DNA from: Chitinolyticbacter meiyuanensis
GTDB lineage: Bacteria > Pseudomonadota > Gammaproteobacteria > Burkholderiales > Chitinibacteraceae
Reading direction: 5' to 3'
Length of the DNA: 64,000 nt
NCBI RefSeq assembly: GCF_008033135.1
Contig: NZ_CP041335.1
Span: forward strand, 1,493,925-1,557,924
A program made the translations under genes and the position numbers. Under the pieces are notes generated by a model. The model made no database searches, had not been told where the DNA came from, and worked only from the letters and a program-made list of their open reading frames with translations. Below, piece after piece: positions 45,588-55,141 of the stretch (position 1 is the stretch's first letter; each line of letters starts with the position of its first letter).

Positions 45588-46039
45588 GGGCTTGGCGTAT
45601 CGCCCGCGCCGCCTACGCCACCGATCTGTCCGGCTATGGCGCCGCGCTGGAAGGCGGCCGCTGGAATCATCGCGATGTGCCCGCCGTCTATGCCGCGACC
45701 AGCCGGGCGTTGTGTGCGCTGGAGGTGCTGGCCCATCTGCCCGAGCCCGGCCTGATGCCGCGCGACTATCAACTTGTGGTGATTGATCTGCCGGACGATG
45801 CGGCGCTCTACACCACGGTGACGCCGCCGCCAGACTGGGATGCGGTCCCGCCCAGCGATGCCAGTCGCGAGGTCGGTACGCGCTGGCTGCGCGAGGCCGG
45901 GCAGGTTGGACTCTATGTGCCGTCGGTCATCGTGCCGCTTGAGGCCAACCTGATGCTGAATCCGACACAACTGGCCGCCCATGGCGTGAACGCGCGCATC
46001 GAAGCGCCGTTCGATTTCGATGCGCGCCTGCTGAAGTAG
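45584..46039 (+). CDS. RES-domain NAD+ phosphorylase toxin
   Basis: 151 residues. RAWRIARAAYATDLSGYGAALEGGRWNHRDVPAVYAA is the RES signature with the conserved Arg, Gly-Gly-Arg-Trp-Asn and Tyr. Characterised members (MbcT, Res) destroy NAD+ by phosphorolysis. The start is taken as TTG 45584 in the TTGA overlap with the antitoxin stop, preceded by GGGGG. No ATG is available near, so expression is likely coupled and low. Confidence 0.88.
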   Translation: MRAWRIARAAYATDLSGYGAALEGGRWNHRDVPAVYAATSRALCALEVLAHLPEPGLMPRDYQLVVIDLPDDAALYTTVTPPPDWDAVPPSDASREVGTRWLREAGQVGLYVPSVIVPLEANLMLNPTQLAAHGVNARIEAPFDFDARLLK

Positions 46040-46060
46040 CCCGCGCGCATCCTGCCCGGA

Positions 46061-46969
46061 TCAGGCGCCGGCTTCGCCGCCCAACGCCTCGATCAGCGTC
46101 GGCATCAGGCCGCGCAGCTCGCCGATCATCAGCACGAGCCCACTGTCGAATAGCGCTGCCTGGTCGGCAGCATCCAGGTCCTTCACCGCATCGGCCAGCG
46201 TATCGAGCATGGCCACGCGCTTGAGCTCCAGCTTCTCGGTGAGCTGGAAGGCGATGCGATCCTGCCAGGACAGCGCCACGCGGCTGACCAGCTTGCCGGC
46301 ATCGAGGTGGCGCTTGATCTCGTCGCTGTCGAGCGGCTGGCGTGACACACGGGCAATGGCGCCATCGTCGCCAGGCACCCGCAGCTCGGCATCCTGGCCC
46401 AGATCGAACTCACCGGCATCCGCCGTTTCCAGCCATAGCGTCATCGCCGTTTGCGGCGTGGTCTGGGTATCGATCAGACGAGTGGGCAGGCTGCCCAGTG
46501 CTTCGCGCAATGCGGAGAGCAGTTGCTCCGCCTTGGCAGCAGCACCGGCATCGACCAGCACCAGGCCGGACTCCAGGTCGACCAGCGCGCGCTGCACGCG
46601 CGAGCGGGTAAAGGCCTTGGGCAGCAGCTCGTGGGTGATCTGGTCGCGCAGGTCCTTGGCTTCCTTGCGCCCGACCTTGCGGTTTTCCTCCGCCTCAATC
46701 TGCGCAATGCGGTATTCGGCTTCCTGCTTCACCACGATGGCGGGCAGGATCTTCTCTTCGGTCTTCAGCGCGACCAGCACCGCACCTTGCTGCGCATAGC
46801 CGAACACCTCGACAGCGTGCGGCGCAGGCGGAATCCAGCCCTGTGATTGCAGGTCCATGGCGCCGCACGGCAGCCACGGCCGCTTGGCGAGGCAGTCGTT
46901 GATCGAATCGGCGCTCAGCGCGTGATCGGCGGCGAGGCGATAGAGTTGCAGGTTGCGAAACCAGAGCAT
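46061..46969 (-). CDS. rdgC: Recombination-associated protein RdgC
   Basis: Ring-shaped DNA-binding protein that limits RecA action. 302 residues, as in E. coli (303). MLWFRNLQLYRL at the start, WIPP, VLVALKTEEKILPAIVVKQE and RVALSWQDRIAFQLTEKLELKR are family landmarks. ATG 46969 chosen for the conserved N-terminus. Divergent from fbpA, and its 3' end meets the RES toxin gene with a 21-bp gap. Confidence 0.93.
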   Translation of the reverse strand: MLWFRNLQLYRLAADHALSADSINDCLAKRPWLPCGAMDLQSQGWIPPAPHAVEVFGYAQQGAVLVALKTEEKILPAIVVKQEAEYRIAQIEAEENRKVGRKEAKDLRDQITHELLPKAFTRSRVQRALVDLESGLVLVDAGAAAKAEQLLSALREALGSLPTRLIDTQTTPQTAMTLWLETADAGEFDLGQDAELRVPGDDGAIARVSRQPLDSDEIKRHLDAGKLVSRVALSWQDRIAFQLTEKLELKRVAMLDTLADAVKDLDAADQAALFDSGLVLMIGELRGLMPTLIEALGGEAGA

Positions 46970-47106
46970 GGGACTTCCTAGGACGAGCGGGCGGGCGATT
47001 GTACTGCCGTGCCGGCCCGGCACCAACCGGGTGATCCCGCATTGGCGGCTCCGCCTGACGCTGGGAACTTGTTGCAGCGGGGTCGATCCGAGGCTGCACT
47101 AATCGC

Positions 47107-47127
47107 AATTGAGAGCGATTGCTGATT
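47107..47127. promoter_or_regulatory. Candidate Fur box upstream of fbpA
   Basis: AATTGAGAGCGATTGCTGATT resembles the AATTGAGAATCATTCTCAATT form of the Fur site. It is strong in the left half and imperfect in the right. Confidence 0.45.
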
Positions 47128-47175
47128 GCGGTATAAACCGCAGCATCCGTTTCCCCGCCTTTCCAGGAGCTGATC

Positions 47176-48168
47176 TTGAAGCGTTTCCTCGTTCTGCCGC
47201 TTGCCGCGGCCATGCTGGCCGGTTTTGCCCAGGCTGAATCCGTCACCGTGTATTCCGCCCGCAACGAGCAGCTGATCAAGCCGCTGTTCGACGCCTTTAC
47301 CAAGGAAACCGGTATCGATGTGAAGCTGCTGACCGACAAGGAAGGCCCGCTGATGGAACGCCTGAAGGCCGAGGGCAAGAATTCGCCGGCCGACATCCTG
47401 ATGACGGTTGATGCCGGCAACCTGTGGCAGGCTGCCGAGCAGGGGCTGTTCCAATCGACCAAGTCGGGCGTGCTCGATGCCAACGTGCCGGTGCACCTGC
47501 GCGATCCCAAGGGCCAGTGGTTCGGCCTGTCGCAGCGCGTGCGCACCATCTTCTACAACCCCAAGACGGTGAAGCCATCCGATCTTTCCAGCTATGAGGA
47601 TCTTGCCAATCCGAAGTGGAAGGGCAAGCTGTGCCTGCGTACCTCGAAGAAGGTCTACAACCAGTCGCTGGTGGCGATGATGATCGCCCAGCATGGCGAG
47701 GCCAAGACCGAACAGGTGGTGAAGGGCTGGGTCGCCAACCTTGCGACCGACGTGTTCGCCGATGACACCAAGATGCTGGAAGCCATCGCCGCTGGCCAAT
47801 GCGCCGTGGGTATCGCCAACAGCTACTACTTCGGCCGCATCGTCGACAAGAAGCCGGACTTCAACGTCAAGATCTTCTGGGCCAACCAGAACGCCGAGGG
47901 CGTGCATGTGAACGTGTCGGGCGCCGGCGTGACCAAGTACGCCAAGAATCCCAAGGCTGCGGTCCGGCTGATCGAGTGGCTGTCGTCCGATAAGGCGCAG
48001 AACCTCTACGCGACCAAGGATTTCGAATACCCGGTCAACCCCAAGGTGAAGCCGGATGGCCTCGTTGCCGACTGGGGCAGCTTCAAGCCCAATCCGATCA
48101 ATGTGTCCAAGGCTGGCGAGCTGCAGGCCAAGGCGACGCAGCTGATGGATCGCGTTGGCTACAAATAG
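47176..48168 (+). CDS. fbpA: Fe(III) ABC transporter periplasmic binding protein FbpA
   Basis: 330 residues with signal peptide [20 protein letters not shown]. The mature domain [20 protein letters not shown] is typical of the ferric-binding (FutA/FbpA) class, and the tandem Tyr of ANSYYFGR is the Fe(III)-ligating pair. Unusual TTG start at 47176, supported by AGGAG 6 bp upstream and by the signal peptide. Delivers iron to FbpBC. A terminator follows it, so it can be made in excess over the transporter. Confidence 0.93.
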   Translation: MKRFLVLPLAAAMLAGFAQAESVTVYSARNEQLIKPLFDAFTKETGIDVKLLTDKEGPLMERLKAEGKNSPADILMTVDAGNLWQAAEQGLFQSTKSGVLDANVPVHLRDPKGQWFGLSQRVRTIFYNPKTVKPSDLSSYEDLANPKWKGKLCLRTSKKVYNQSLVAMMIAQHGEAKTEQVVKGWVANLATDVFADDTKMLEAIAAGQCAVGIANSYYFGRIVDKKPDFNVKIFWANQNAEGVHVNVSGAGVTKYAKNPKAAVRLIEWLSSDKAQNLYATKDFEYPVNPKVKPDGLVADWGSFKPNPINVSKAGELQAKATQLMDRVGYK

Positions 48169-48182
48169 GCGCGAAGGTGGTA

Positions 48183-48212
48183 CAAAAAGCCCGGCCCAGG
48201 CCGGGCTTTTTG
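48183..48212 (+). terminator. Terminator between fbpA and fbpB
   Basis: CAAAAAGCCCGGCC/GGCCGGGCTTTTTG stem of 14 bp followed by a T-run, 15 bp past the fbpA stop. It explains separate control of fbpA and fbpBC. Confidence 0.88.
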
Positions 48213-48231
48213 TTGGGCCGTTCCCAGAGGC

Positions 48232-48252
48232 AATTGAGAATCACTCTTGTAA
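48232..48252. promoter_or_regulatory. Candidate Fur box upstream of fbpB
   Basis: AATTGAGAATCACTCTTGTAA, a close match to the ATTGAGAAT-c-ATTCTCAAT Fur dyad, 73 bp before the fbpB start. Confidence 0.6.
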
Positions 48253-48324
48253 GCTATTGTTCGAGCACGCATAATCCGGCTTGGGCGGCTGCGGTCGCCC
48301 GCATTCTTTCCCGCCCGGCACCGC

Positions 48325-49992
48325 ATGTCCGAATCCACCCTGTCCGAAGCCGCACTGATTGCCGCGCCGCCGTTGCTGCGTGCCGAACGCCATGGCCGGC
48401 GCGCGTGGCGCGGCGTGCTGTATGCGTTGCCCATCGCGCTGTTGACGTTGATCCCGCTCGCGGTGGTGCTGGCCTCCTTCCTTGATCCGCAGCCGGAGAT
48501 CTGGGCCCACCTTGGGCAATACGTGCTGCCCAGCGTGCTGAAGAACACTGCCATCCTGCTGGTGGGCGTGACGATGGGCGTGCTGCTGCTCGGCGTGCCG
48601 CTGGCTTGGCTCACTGCGGTATGCGAGTTTCCCGGCCGGCGCTTCTTCGACTGGGCGTTGATGCTGCCATTGGCGATGCCGGCTTATGTGCTCGCCTTCG
48701 TGCAGATCGGCCTGTTGGATTTCACCGGGCCGGTGCAGACCTGGCTGCGCGATACCTGGGGCGATAGCAGCTGGTTTCCCAATATCCGTGGTACTGGCGG
48801 CGTGCTGCTGGTGCTGTCGCTGGCGTTCTACCCCTATGTCTACCTGCTGGCGCGCAATGCCTTTGCCACCCAAGGCAGGCGCGCGCTGGAGGCGGCGCAG
48901 ATGCTGGGGGTCTCGCGCCGGGCGGCGTTTTTCCGCGTTGCCATTCCGATGGCGCGGCCGTGGATCATCGCCGGGGTGACGCTGGCGCTGATGGAAACGC
49001 TGGCGGACTTCGGCGCCGTGTCCATCTTCAATTTCGATACCTTCACCACCGCCATCTACAAGGCATGGTTTGCACTCTTCAACCTGCCGGCCGCGTCGCA
49101 ACTGGCCTCCTTGCTGGTGCTGTTCGTGCTGGTACTGGCGGTTGTCGAGCAGCGGGTGCGTGGCGCCCGCCACTACCACGTGAAGAGCAGCCACGCCGAA
49201 CGCATCCGTCTGGCTGGCGCCGCGCGCTGGGGGGCAATGCTGTGGTGCGCGCTGGTGCTGGCGGTCGCCTTCATCATCCCGCTGATCCAGCTCTTGTTGT
49301 GGGTAAAGGGTGTGTGGGTGGACGATTTCGATGATCGGTATCCCGCCTTCATCGGCCGGTCGGTGGCGCTGGCGGCCATGGCCGCCGTGCTGCTCGCCGC
49401 GCTGGCGCTGGCGCTGGCCTATGCCCGCCGCCGCTACCAGGGCCGGGCCACGCAATGGCTGGTGCGTCTGGCGATACTCGGCTATGCCGTACCCGGTACC
49501 GTGCTGGCGGTGGGCGTGTTCATCCCCGTGGCGTGGCTGGACAACCTGCTGCTCGCTGCGCTGCAGCCGCTGGGCTTCGAGGGCTTTCAGGTGCTCAAGG
49601 GCACGGTGGCGGTGATGCTGCTGGCACTAGCGGCGCGCTTCATGGCCGTGGCGTTCCAGCCGGTAGATACCGCCATGCAGCGTATCACCCGCAATCAGGA
49701 GGAAGCGGCGCGCTCGCTGGGCCTCTCCTCCGGCCAGGTGCTGCGCCGACTGCATTTGCCGCTGCTGCGCGGCGGCCTCTTCACCGCGATGCTGATGGTG
49801 TTCGTCGACGTGATGAAAGAAATGCCGATTACGCTGATGACGCGCGCCTTCGGCTGGGACACGCTGGCCGTACGGGTGTTCGAGATGACCTCCGAGGGCA
49901 TGTGGGATCGTGCCGCCTTGCCCAGCCTCTTTATCGTGCTCGCCGGCCTGTTGCCGGTGTTCCTGCTGATCCGCCACAGCGATCGCCATTGA
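48325..49992 (+). CDS. fbpB: Fe(III) ABC transporter permease FbpB
   Basis: 555 residues, two fused permease halves of about six TM each. EAA loops are visible: ALEAAQMLGVSRRAAFFRVAIP (first half) and EEAARSLGLSSGQVLRRLHLPLL (second half). This duplicated form is typical of the iron(III) permeases. Followed by fbpC after 4 bp. Confidence 0.93.
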   Translation: MSESTLSEAALIAAPPLLRAERHGRRAWRGVLYALPIALLTLIPLAVVLASFLDPQPEIWAHLGQYVLPSVLKNTAILLVGVTMGVLLLGVPLAWLTAVCEFPGRRFFDWALMLPLAMPAYVLAFVQIGLLDFTGPVQTWLRDTWGDSSWFPNIRGTGGVLLVLSLAFYPYVYLLARNAFATQGRRALEAAQMLGVSRRAAFFRVAIPMARPWIIAGVTLALMETLADFGAVSIFNFDTFTTAIYKAWFALFNLPAASQLASLLVLFVLVLAVVEQRVRGARHYHVKSSHAERIRLAGAARWGAMLWCALVLAVAFIIPLIQLLLWVKGVWVDDFDDRYPAFIGRSVALAAMAAVLLAALALALAYARRRYQGRATQWLVRLAILGYAVPGTVLAVGVFIPVAWLDNLLLAALQPLGFEGFQVLKGTVAVMLLALAARFMAVAFQPVDTAMQRITRNQEEAARSLGLSSGQVLRRLHLPLLRGGLFTAMLMVFVDVMKEMPITLMTRAFGWDTLAVRVFEMTSEGMWDRAALPSLFIVLAGLLPVFLLIRHSDRH

Positions 49993-49996
49993 AACC

Positions 49997-51031
49997 ATGC
50001 TGAACGTTCAGGACATCACCCTGCGCTATGGCGCCAAGACCGTGGTCGAAGCGCTGTCCTTCCACCTGGCCGAAGGCGAGATCGGTTGCCTGCTCGGCGC
50101 CTCCGGCTGCGGCAAGACCACGGTACTGCGTGCCATTGCCGGCTTTGAAACCGTCGCCGCCGGCCGCATCGTGCTGGGCGGGCAGACGGTGGCCGACCAG
50201 GAGGCCAGCGTGCCGCCGGAGGCGCGGCAGATCGGCATGGTGTTCCAGGATTACGCGCTGTTCCCGCACCTGACGGTGGCCGGCAACATCGGCTTCGGCC
50301 TCACCCGCTGGCCGCGCGCCGAGCGCGAAGCACGGCTGAACGAGCTATTGGCACTGGTCGGTCTGGAAGGGCAGGGCGAACGTTATCCGCATGAGTTGTC
50401 CGGTGGCCAGCAACAACGCGTGGCGCTGGCGCGTGCGCTGGCGCCCAAGCCGCGCCTGCTGTTGCTGGACGAGCCGTTCTCCAACCTGGATGTGGAGCTG
50501 CGCGAGCGGCTGGCGCAGGATGTGCGCGCCATCCTCAAGGCCGCTGGTACCACGGCCATCCTGGTCACGCACGATCAGCACGAGGCCTTCGCCGTGGCCG
50601 ATGCCGTCGGCGTGATGGCAGGTGGCCAGATCCGGCAATGGGCCAGCCCCTATCAGCTCTACCACGAGCCGGCTGATCGCTTCGTTGCCGATTTCATCGG
50701 CGAGGGCGTGTTCCTACCGGGCCGGGTGACCGGGCCGCAATGCGTAGAGATCGAGCTGGGCCAGATCTGCCGCACCGTGCCCATCCACTGCGGCGCAAAC
50801 TGCGACGTGGACGTGCTGATCCGCCCCGACGACATCCAGCATGTCGACGCCAGCCCCATTCAGGCCCGTGTCGTCGCCAAGGCCTTTCGCGGCGCCGAGT
50901 TCCTCTACACGCTGGAACTGGCCTCCGGCGCCCGGGTGCTCTCGCTGGTGCCTAGCCATCACAACCACGCGATAGGCGAAATGATTGGCATCGAGGCCGA
51001 GATTGATCATGTGATTGCGTTTGCGCGGTGA
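49997..51031 (+). CDS. fbpC: Fe(III) ABC transporter ATP-binding protein FbpC
   Basis: 344 residues. Walker A GASGCGKTT, Q-loop MVFQDYALFPHLTV, signature LSGGQQQRVALARALAPKP, Walker B LLLLDEPFSNLD and His switch VTHDQHEAF, followed by a C-terminal TOBE-like domain (about 240-344). Energises ferric iron import with FbpB. Specificity for iron follows from FbpA and the Fur-like sites. Confidence 0.93.
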   Translation: MLNVQDITLRYGAKTVVEALSFHLAEGEIGCLLGASGCGKTTVLRAIAGFETVAAGRIVLGGQTVADQEASVPPEARQIGMVFQDYALFPHLTVAGNIGFGLTRWPRAEREARLNELLALVGLEGQGERYPHELSGGQQQRVALARALAPKPRLLLLDEPFSNLDVELRERLAQDVRAILKAAGTTAILVTHDQHEAFAVADAVGVMAGGQIRQWASPYQLYHEPADRFVADFIGEGVFLPGRVTGPQCVEIELGQICRTVPIHCGANCDVDVLIRPDDIQHVDASPIQARVVAKAFRGAEFLYTLELASGARVLSLVPSHHNHAIGEMIGIEAEIDHVIAFAR

Positions 51032-51184
51032 GATCGCCGGGCCTGAATCTGCTGTTCAAACGCTGAAGGACATGAGGCGCTGACCGGGCAACGACTCTGT
51101 TTGCGTAGAGAGTAGATAGCGTCGGGCGGGTGAGAAGCGCGGCGTCGAGCATGCAGCCGGGGCATTCCGCTCAATGCATCTCGA

Positions 51185-51448
51185 TCAAATCGCTCTCTTT
51201 CTGGCCTGCGCCTTGGCGACCGCGTGCCACTTTTCCTCATCCGGTTCCAACTCCGGAAAGGCCGCGACAACTCGAATCACGGTTTCGTCCAAGACGGCAG
51301 CCATGGCACGACCGATTGAGCGTTTCACATCGGCATGCATATCGCTAGGAAGCTCGGCTAGCAGCTCGGTAAGCGCCGAATTCAATGCGGCGCAGGCGTC
51401 AATGCCCCCGTTTCTCAATATGCACGCTGCAGAGATTGGCAAAAGCAC
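51185..51448 (-). CDS. Hypothetical protein
   Basis: 87 residues from GTG 51448, which has AAGGAA 8 bp upstream. Largely helical, with an Ala-rich N-terminal third and the acidic PELEPDEEKWH before a basic tail AKAQARKRAI. No signal peptide or known domain recognised. It sits between fbpC and exonuclease I, opposite fbpC in direction, downstream of sbcB. Reality is supported only by the ribosome binding site and the open frame. Confidence 0.5.
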   Translation of the reverse strand: MLLPISAACILRNGGIDACAALNSALTELLAELPSDMHADVKRSIGRAMAAVLDETVIRVVAAFPELEPDEEKWHAVAKAQARKRAI

Positions 51449-51508
51449 GAGAGTGTTCCTTCTTTAAAAAGGGACTCGGTTAGTCGGCAAGCCTCTTCCC
51501 CGTTGCTG

Positions 51509-52933
51509 TTACCCATACTCCGGCGCAATCATGTCCGCGTATTCATACAGCTGCGCCAGCAGCTTTTCGCCGCGCTCGTCGGCGAGCTCGGCCAGCACAT
51601 CGATTTTCTCGCAGTAGGCTTCCAGCGTCAGATAGCCATCGCGGCCTTCGAACAGGCGCTCCATGCGCAACTGGTTCCAGCGTTGCTGCTCGGCGTCGGA
51701 CAATGTGTCGGGGAAGTTGCGCGCACGGTAGCGGAACAACAGTTCCGGCAGGCGCTGGTCGTCGAAGCTGAAGCGCTCGCGGGCGAGTTCGATGCCGGAT
51801 AGCGTACTGGCCCGCGCCAGCGTGCGTCGGTCGTTGTTGCCGAGGAAGCCGCCGTAGAGATCCTCGTCCACGTCGTACGGTGCTTGCGGTTCGCGCTGGT
51901 ACACGGCCTGCCAGCGGGCGGCGAGATCGGGGCCGGCCTGCAGCGCGGTGGCATGGACCAGGGCCTGCTCTACATCGATGCCCCAGTGCGCGGCGCGCTC
52001 GGGCGAGAGCGTCTTGAGATTCCCGATGACGATGGGCGACTTGTTGATATGGATGGTCTTGACCGGCAAGCGCGTCATGCCTTCCGGCAACTCGGCCGCG
52101 CGGGTGAACATCCGCGCGCGCATGGTAGGCGCGTCGAGTTCGAACAGCTCGGCGGGATCGAATGCCAGGTCCCAGACGATCAGCTCGTTCTTGTTCTGCG
52201 GATGCCAGGCCAGTGGCCAGACGAGGGCGAGGCAGCCACGCTCGGTGCCATACATGCCGGAGATATGCAGCAGCGGCTTGGGTTCCACGCCGATCTCGCG
52301 TTGCACAGCGTCCTTCTTGCGCAGCGAGAGGCAGAAATCGAACAGCTTGGGCTGTTGGGCGCGGATCAGCCGGGCCAATGCGATGGTGGCACGTACGTCC
52401 GACACCGCATCGTGCGCGGCCTCGTGGCCGATTCGGTTGGCGCGGGAGAGGTCTTCCAGCTTGAACGAGGGGCGGCCATCCTCGTGGCGTGGCCAGTTGA
52501 TGCCGTCCGGGCGCAGCGCCCAGGCGGTACGCACCACGTCGAGCAAATCCCAGCGGCTGCAGTCGTTCTGCCATTCGCGCGCGTACGGGTCGCGCAGGTT
52601 GCGCCACAGCAGGTGGCGGGTGACTTCGTCGTCGAAGCGGATGGTGTTGTAGCCGACGCCGATGGTGCCAGGCGCCCCCAGCTCGGCCTCGATGCGGGCG
52701 GCAAATTCATGTTCGGCCACGCCACGCTGCAGGCAGCGCTGCGGCGTGATACCGGTGAGCAGGCAGGCTTCGGGCTCGGGCAGCCAGTCCGGGGTGGGGC
52801 GGCAATACAGTTCAATCGGCTCGCCGATCTCGTTGAGCTCGGCATCGGTGCGGATGCCAGCGAACTGGGCGGGGCGATCACGGCGCGGGTTGACGCCGAA
52901 GGTTTCGTAGTCGTGCCAGAGAAAGGTGTGCAT
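51509..52933 (-). CDS. sbcB: Exodeoxyribonuclease I
   Basis: 3'-5' single-strand exonuclease, 474 residues (E. coli 475). DEDDh motifs: Asp8/Glu10 in WHDYETFG, NTIRFDDEVTR and HDAVSDVRAT, with the later SH3-like and C-terminal regions present. Acts in mismatch repair and recombination. It is a single gene, transcribed away from the pirin gene upstream of it. Confidence 0.93.
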   Translation of the reverse strand: MHTFLWHDYETFGVNPRRDRPAQFAGIRTDAELNEIGEPIELYCRPTPDWLPEPEACLLTGITPQRCLQRGVAEHEFAARIEAELGAPGTIGVGYNTIRFDDEVTRHLLWRNLRDPYAREWQNDCSRWDLLDVVRTAWALRPDGINWPRHEDGRPSFKLEDLSRANRIGHEAAHDAVSDVRATIALARLIRAQQPKLFDFCLSLRKKDAVQREIGVEPKPLLHISGMYGTERGCLALVWPLAWHPQNKNELIVWDLAFDPAELFELDAPTMRARMFTRAAELPEGMTRLPVKTIHINKSPIVIGNLKTLSPERAAHWGIDVEQALVHATALQAGPDLAARWQAVYQREPQAPYDVDEDLYGGFLGNNDRRTLARASTLSGIELARERFSFDDQRLPELLFRYRARNFPDTLSDAEQQRWNQLRMERLFEGRDGYLTLEAYCEKIDVLAELADERGEKLLAQLYEYADMIAPEYG

Positions 52934-52989
52934 GGGCCGGGCCGGGTGTGCAATCGCGGCATTCTACCCGGCCTGCCCAAGCCGTCGCA

Positions 52990-53874
52990 TCAGTGCGGCG
53001 GCCGCGTCTTGGGGAGCGGCAGTCGTTCGGTCTCGTGCGGCACTTGGCCGAAGCGCTCGCCGTTTTCCCAGTCCTGTGCGGCTTCGTCGATCAGCTCGCG
53101 CCGGCTGGAGACGAAGTTCCACCACATGGCACGCGGCGCATCGAGTGGCGCCCCCCCGAACAGCGCGAACAGCGTGTCGCCGTGCGCGGTGGCGATGATG
53201 GGCTCACCCTCGGGCAGGGCGGCGAGTTCGCGCGCGGCAAAGCGCTCGGTTGCGAGCGCCAGTTCGCCTTCGACGATGTAGACGCCGCGCTCGGCATAGT
53301 CGGCCGGTAGCGTCAGGCTGCTGCCGGCGGCGAGGCGCACCACGGCGTAGAGCGTGGGGCTGGCTACGGCCACCGGCGAGGTCGCACCAAAGGCGCTGCC
53401 GATCAGCACATTGATCCAGGCGCCACCTTCTTCGAGTATCGGCAGGCTGGCCGCAGGGTAGTGGCGGAAATCGGCCTGGCCATCCTCGACGGGCACCGGC
53501 AGCGCCAGCCAGGTCTGCAGGCCGTGGATGCGGCGCGCGGTATCGCGTTCGCTGGCGGGGCTGCGCTCGCTGTGGGCGATGCCATGGCCGGCCGTCATCA
53601 GGTTGATGTCGCCCGGCGTGATGGTGAGCTCGGTGCCCAGACTGTCGCGATGCTCGATGGCGCCCTCGAACAGGTAGGTGACGGTGGCGAGGCCAATATG
53701 CGGATGCGGCGGCACATCGACGCCGGCACCCGGCGGCAGCTCGGCCGGGCCCATGTGATCCCAGAACACGAAGGGGCCGATATGGCGGCGGTCGCGATGC
53801 GGCAGCGCGCGCGTCACCGGCAGATTGGCGCCGACGATCTCGTTGCGGCCATTGAGGCGGAGCAGGGTGGTCAT
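52990..53874 (-). CDS. Pirin family protein (first copy)
   Basis: 294-residue bicupin. The N-terminal metal site PPHPHIGLATVTYLFEGAIEHRDSLG is the pirin signature (His, His, His, Glu), and TAGHGIAHSERSP follows. Some pirins are quercetinases, others redox-linked regulators, and neither role can be chosen here. It shares the overall plan with the next pirin but the two are clearly diverged. Confidence 0.9.
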   Translation of the reverse strand: MTTLLRLNGRNEIVGANLPVTRALPHRDRRHIGPFVFWDHMGPAELPPGAGVDVPPHPHIGLATVTYLFEGAIEHRDSLGTELTITPGDINLMTAGHGIAHSERSPASERDTARRIHGLQTWLALPVPVEDGQADFRHYPAASLPILEEGGAWINVLIGSAFGATSPVAVASPTLYAVVRLAAGSSLTLPADYAERGVYIVEGELALATERFAARELAALPEGEPIIATAHGDTLFALFGGAPLDAPRAMWWNFVSSRRELIDEAAQDWENGERFGQVPHETERLPLPKTRPPH

Positions 53875-54122
53875 GGAAACTCCGGGGTGAGAAGAAAAAG
53901 GCAGGCGCCGCGCTTCACCTTAGCGTTCGGGCTTGGTGTCTGCCAGGGTGAGGACGGGGCGGTTGCCCGCCCCACTACCAGAACCGGTGCTCGCTCTTGC
54001 TGCGAGGCTGTGATCAAGGTTTGTGCGCTGCTCGAAATCCTCATGTACCCGTGTACATTCCGGTTTCTGCGCTGCTGACGCACCTCGCTGACAGCCTCTC
54101 GCGACAGAGCGAGAACCGGTTC
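53875..54122. other. 248-bp gap between the two pirin genes with inverted repeats
   Basis: No gene recognised. It contains the hairpin ATGTAC-N4-GTACAT (54043-54058) and the perfect palindrome GAGAACCGGTTCTC (54111-54124), which includes the last codon region of the second pirin gene. A related AGAACCGGTGCTC lies near 53981. Confidence 0.5.
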
Positions 54123-54986
54123 TCAGAAGCGGCCGTTGCGGAAATCGTCGACCGCCTGCTCGATCTCCTCACGGCTGTTCATCACGAACGGCCCCCATTG
54201 CGCGATCGGCTCGCGCAGCGGCTTGCCGGCGATCAGGATCAGCCGCGTGTCCTCGGCCGCCCGCAGCGTGACGCCGTCACCCTCGTTGTTCAGCACGCCC
54301 ATCTGCTTGTCGCGCACCGGCCGGGCCAGATCCCCCGCCGTGAGCGCACCGCGATAGACGTAGACGAAGGCGTTATGCCCCGCCGGGATGGCGACCGCAT
54401 ATTCGCCACCGGCCGGGATCGTCAGATCCAGGTACAGCGGCTCGGTATCCGGCCGGGTCACCGCGCCTTCCTCACCACCGAGCTGGCCGGCGATCAGCTT
54501 GAGCGCACCGCCGCCCGCGAGCGCGAACTCGGGGATGTCGGCAGCCGGGATGTCGCGGTAGCCGGGCGCCGTCATCTTGTTCTTGCCTGGCAGGTTCACC
54601 CACAGCTGGAAGCCCTCCATCAGGCCGTCCTCCTGCTCGGGCAGCTCGCTGTGCACGATGCCGCGCCCGGCAGTCATCCATTGCACGCCGCCGTTCTGCA
54701 ACAAGCCCTCGTTGCCCGCGTTGTCGCGGTGCCGCATGCGGCCGGCCAGCATATAGGTCACGGTCTCGAAGCCGCGGTGCGGGTGGTCGGGAAAGCCGGC
54801 GATATAGTCATCGGCGTTGTCCGAGCGGAATGCGTCGAGCATCAGGAACGGATCGAGCCGGCGCTGCAGGTCGTGCGTCAGCACGCGGGTCAGCTTCACA
54901 CCGGCGCCGTCGCTGGTCGGCATGCCGTTCACGATGCGTTCGATCTCGCGTGAGCGGGTGACGGTGGGAAGATTCAGCGTACGCAT
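54123..54986 (-). CDS. Pirin family protein (second copy)
   Basis: 287 residues. FPDHPHRGFETVTYMLAGRMRHRDNAGN is the pirin metal-binding segment, with TAGRGIVHSELPE after it. ATG 54986 has AGGAG 6 bp upstream and starts MRTLNLPTV; the ORF extends further up without support. Tandem with the other pirin but about 250 bp apart, so not clearly co-transcribed. Confidence 0.9.
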   Translation of the reverse strand: MRTLNLPTVTRSREIERIVNGMPTSDGAGVKLTRVLTHDLQRRLDPFLMLDAFRSDNADDYIAGFPDHPHRGFETVTYMLAGRMRHRDNAGNEGLLQNGGVQWMTAGRGIVHSELPEQEDGLMEGFQLWVNLPGKNKMTAPGYRDIPAADIPEFALAGGGALKLIAGQLGGEEGAVTRPDTEPLYLDLTIPAGGEYAVAIPAGHNAFVYVYRGALTAGDLARPVRDKQMGVLNNEGDGVTLRAAEDTRLILIAGKPLREPIAQWGPFVMNSREEIEQAVDDFRNGRF

Positions 54987-55141
54987 GGCAGGCTCCTGGT
55001 TGGCCCGGCGCTTTGATGTCACCGGGGGTGATTCAGATCTTGTTCAGATCCTAAACCAGCGTGCCCGCTAAAGAAATCGAAGAGTTATGAGTAAGTTATT
55101 CAGAAATTTGGAACTAGCCTGCGCCACGCCATGGTGGAGGG

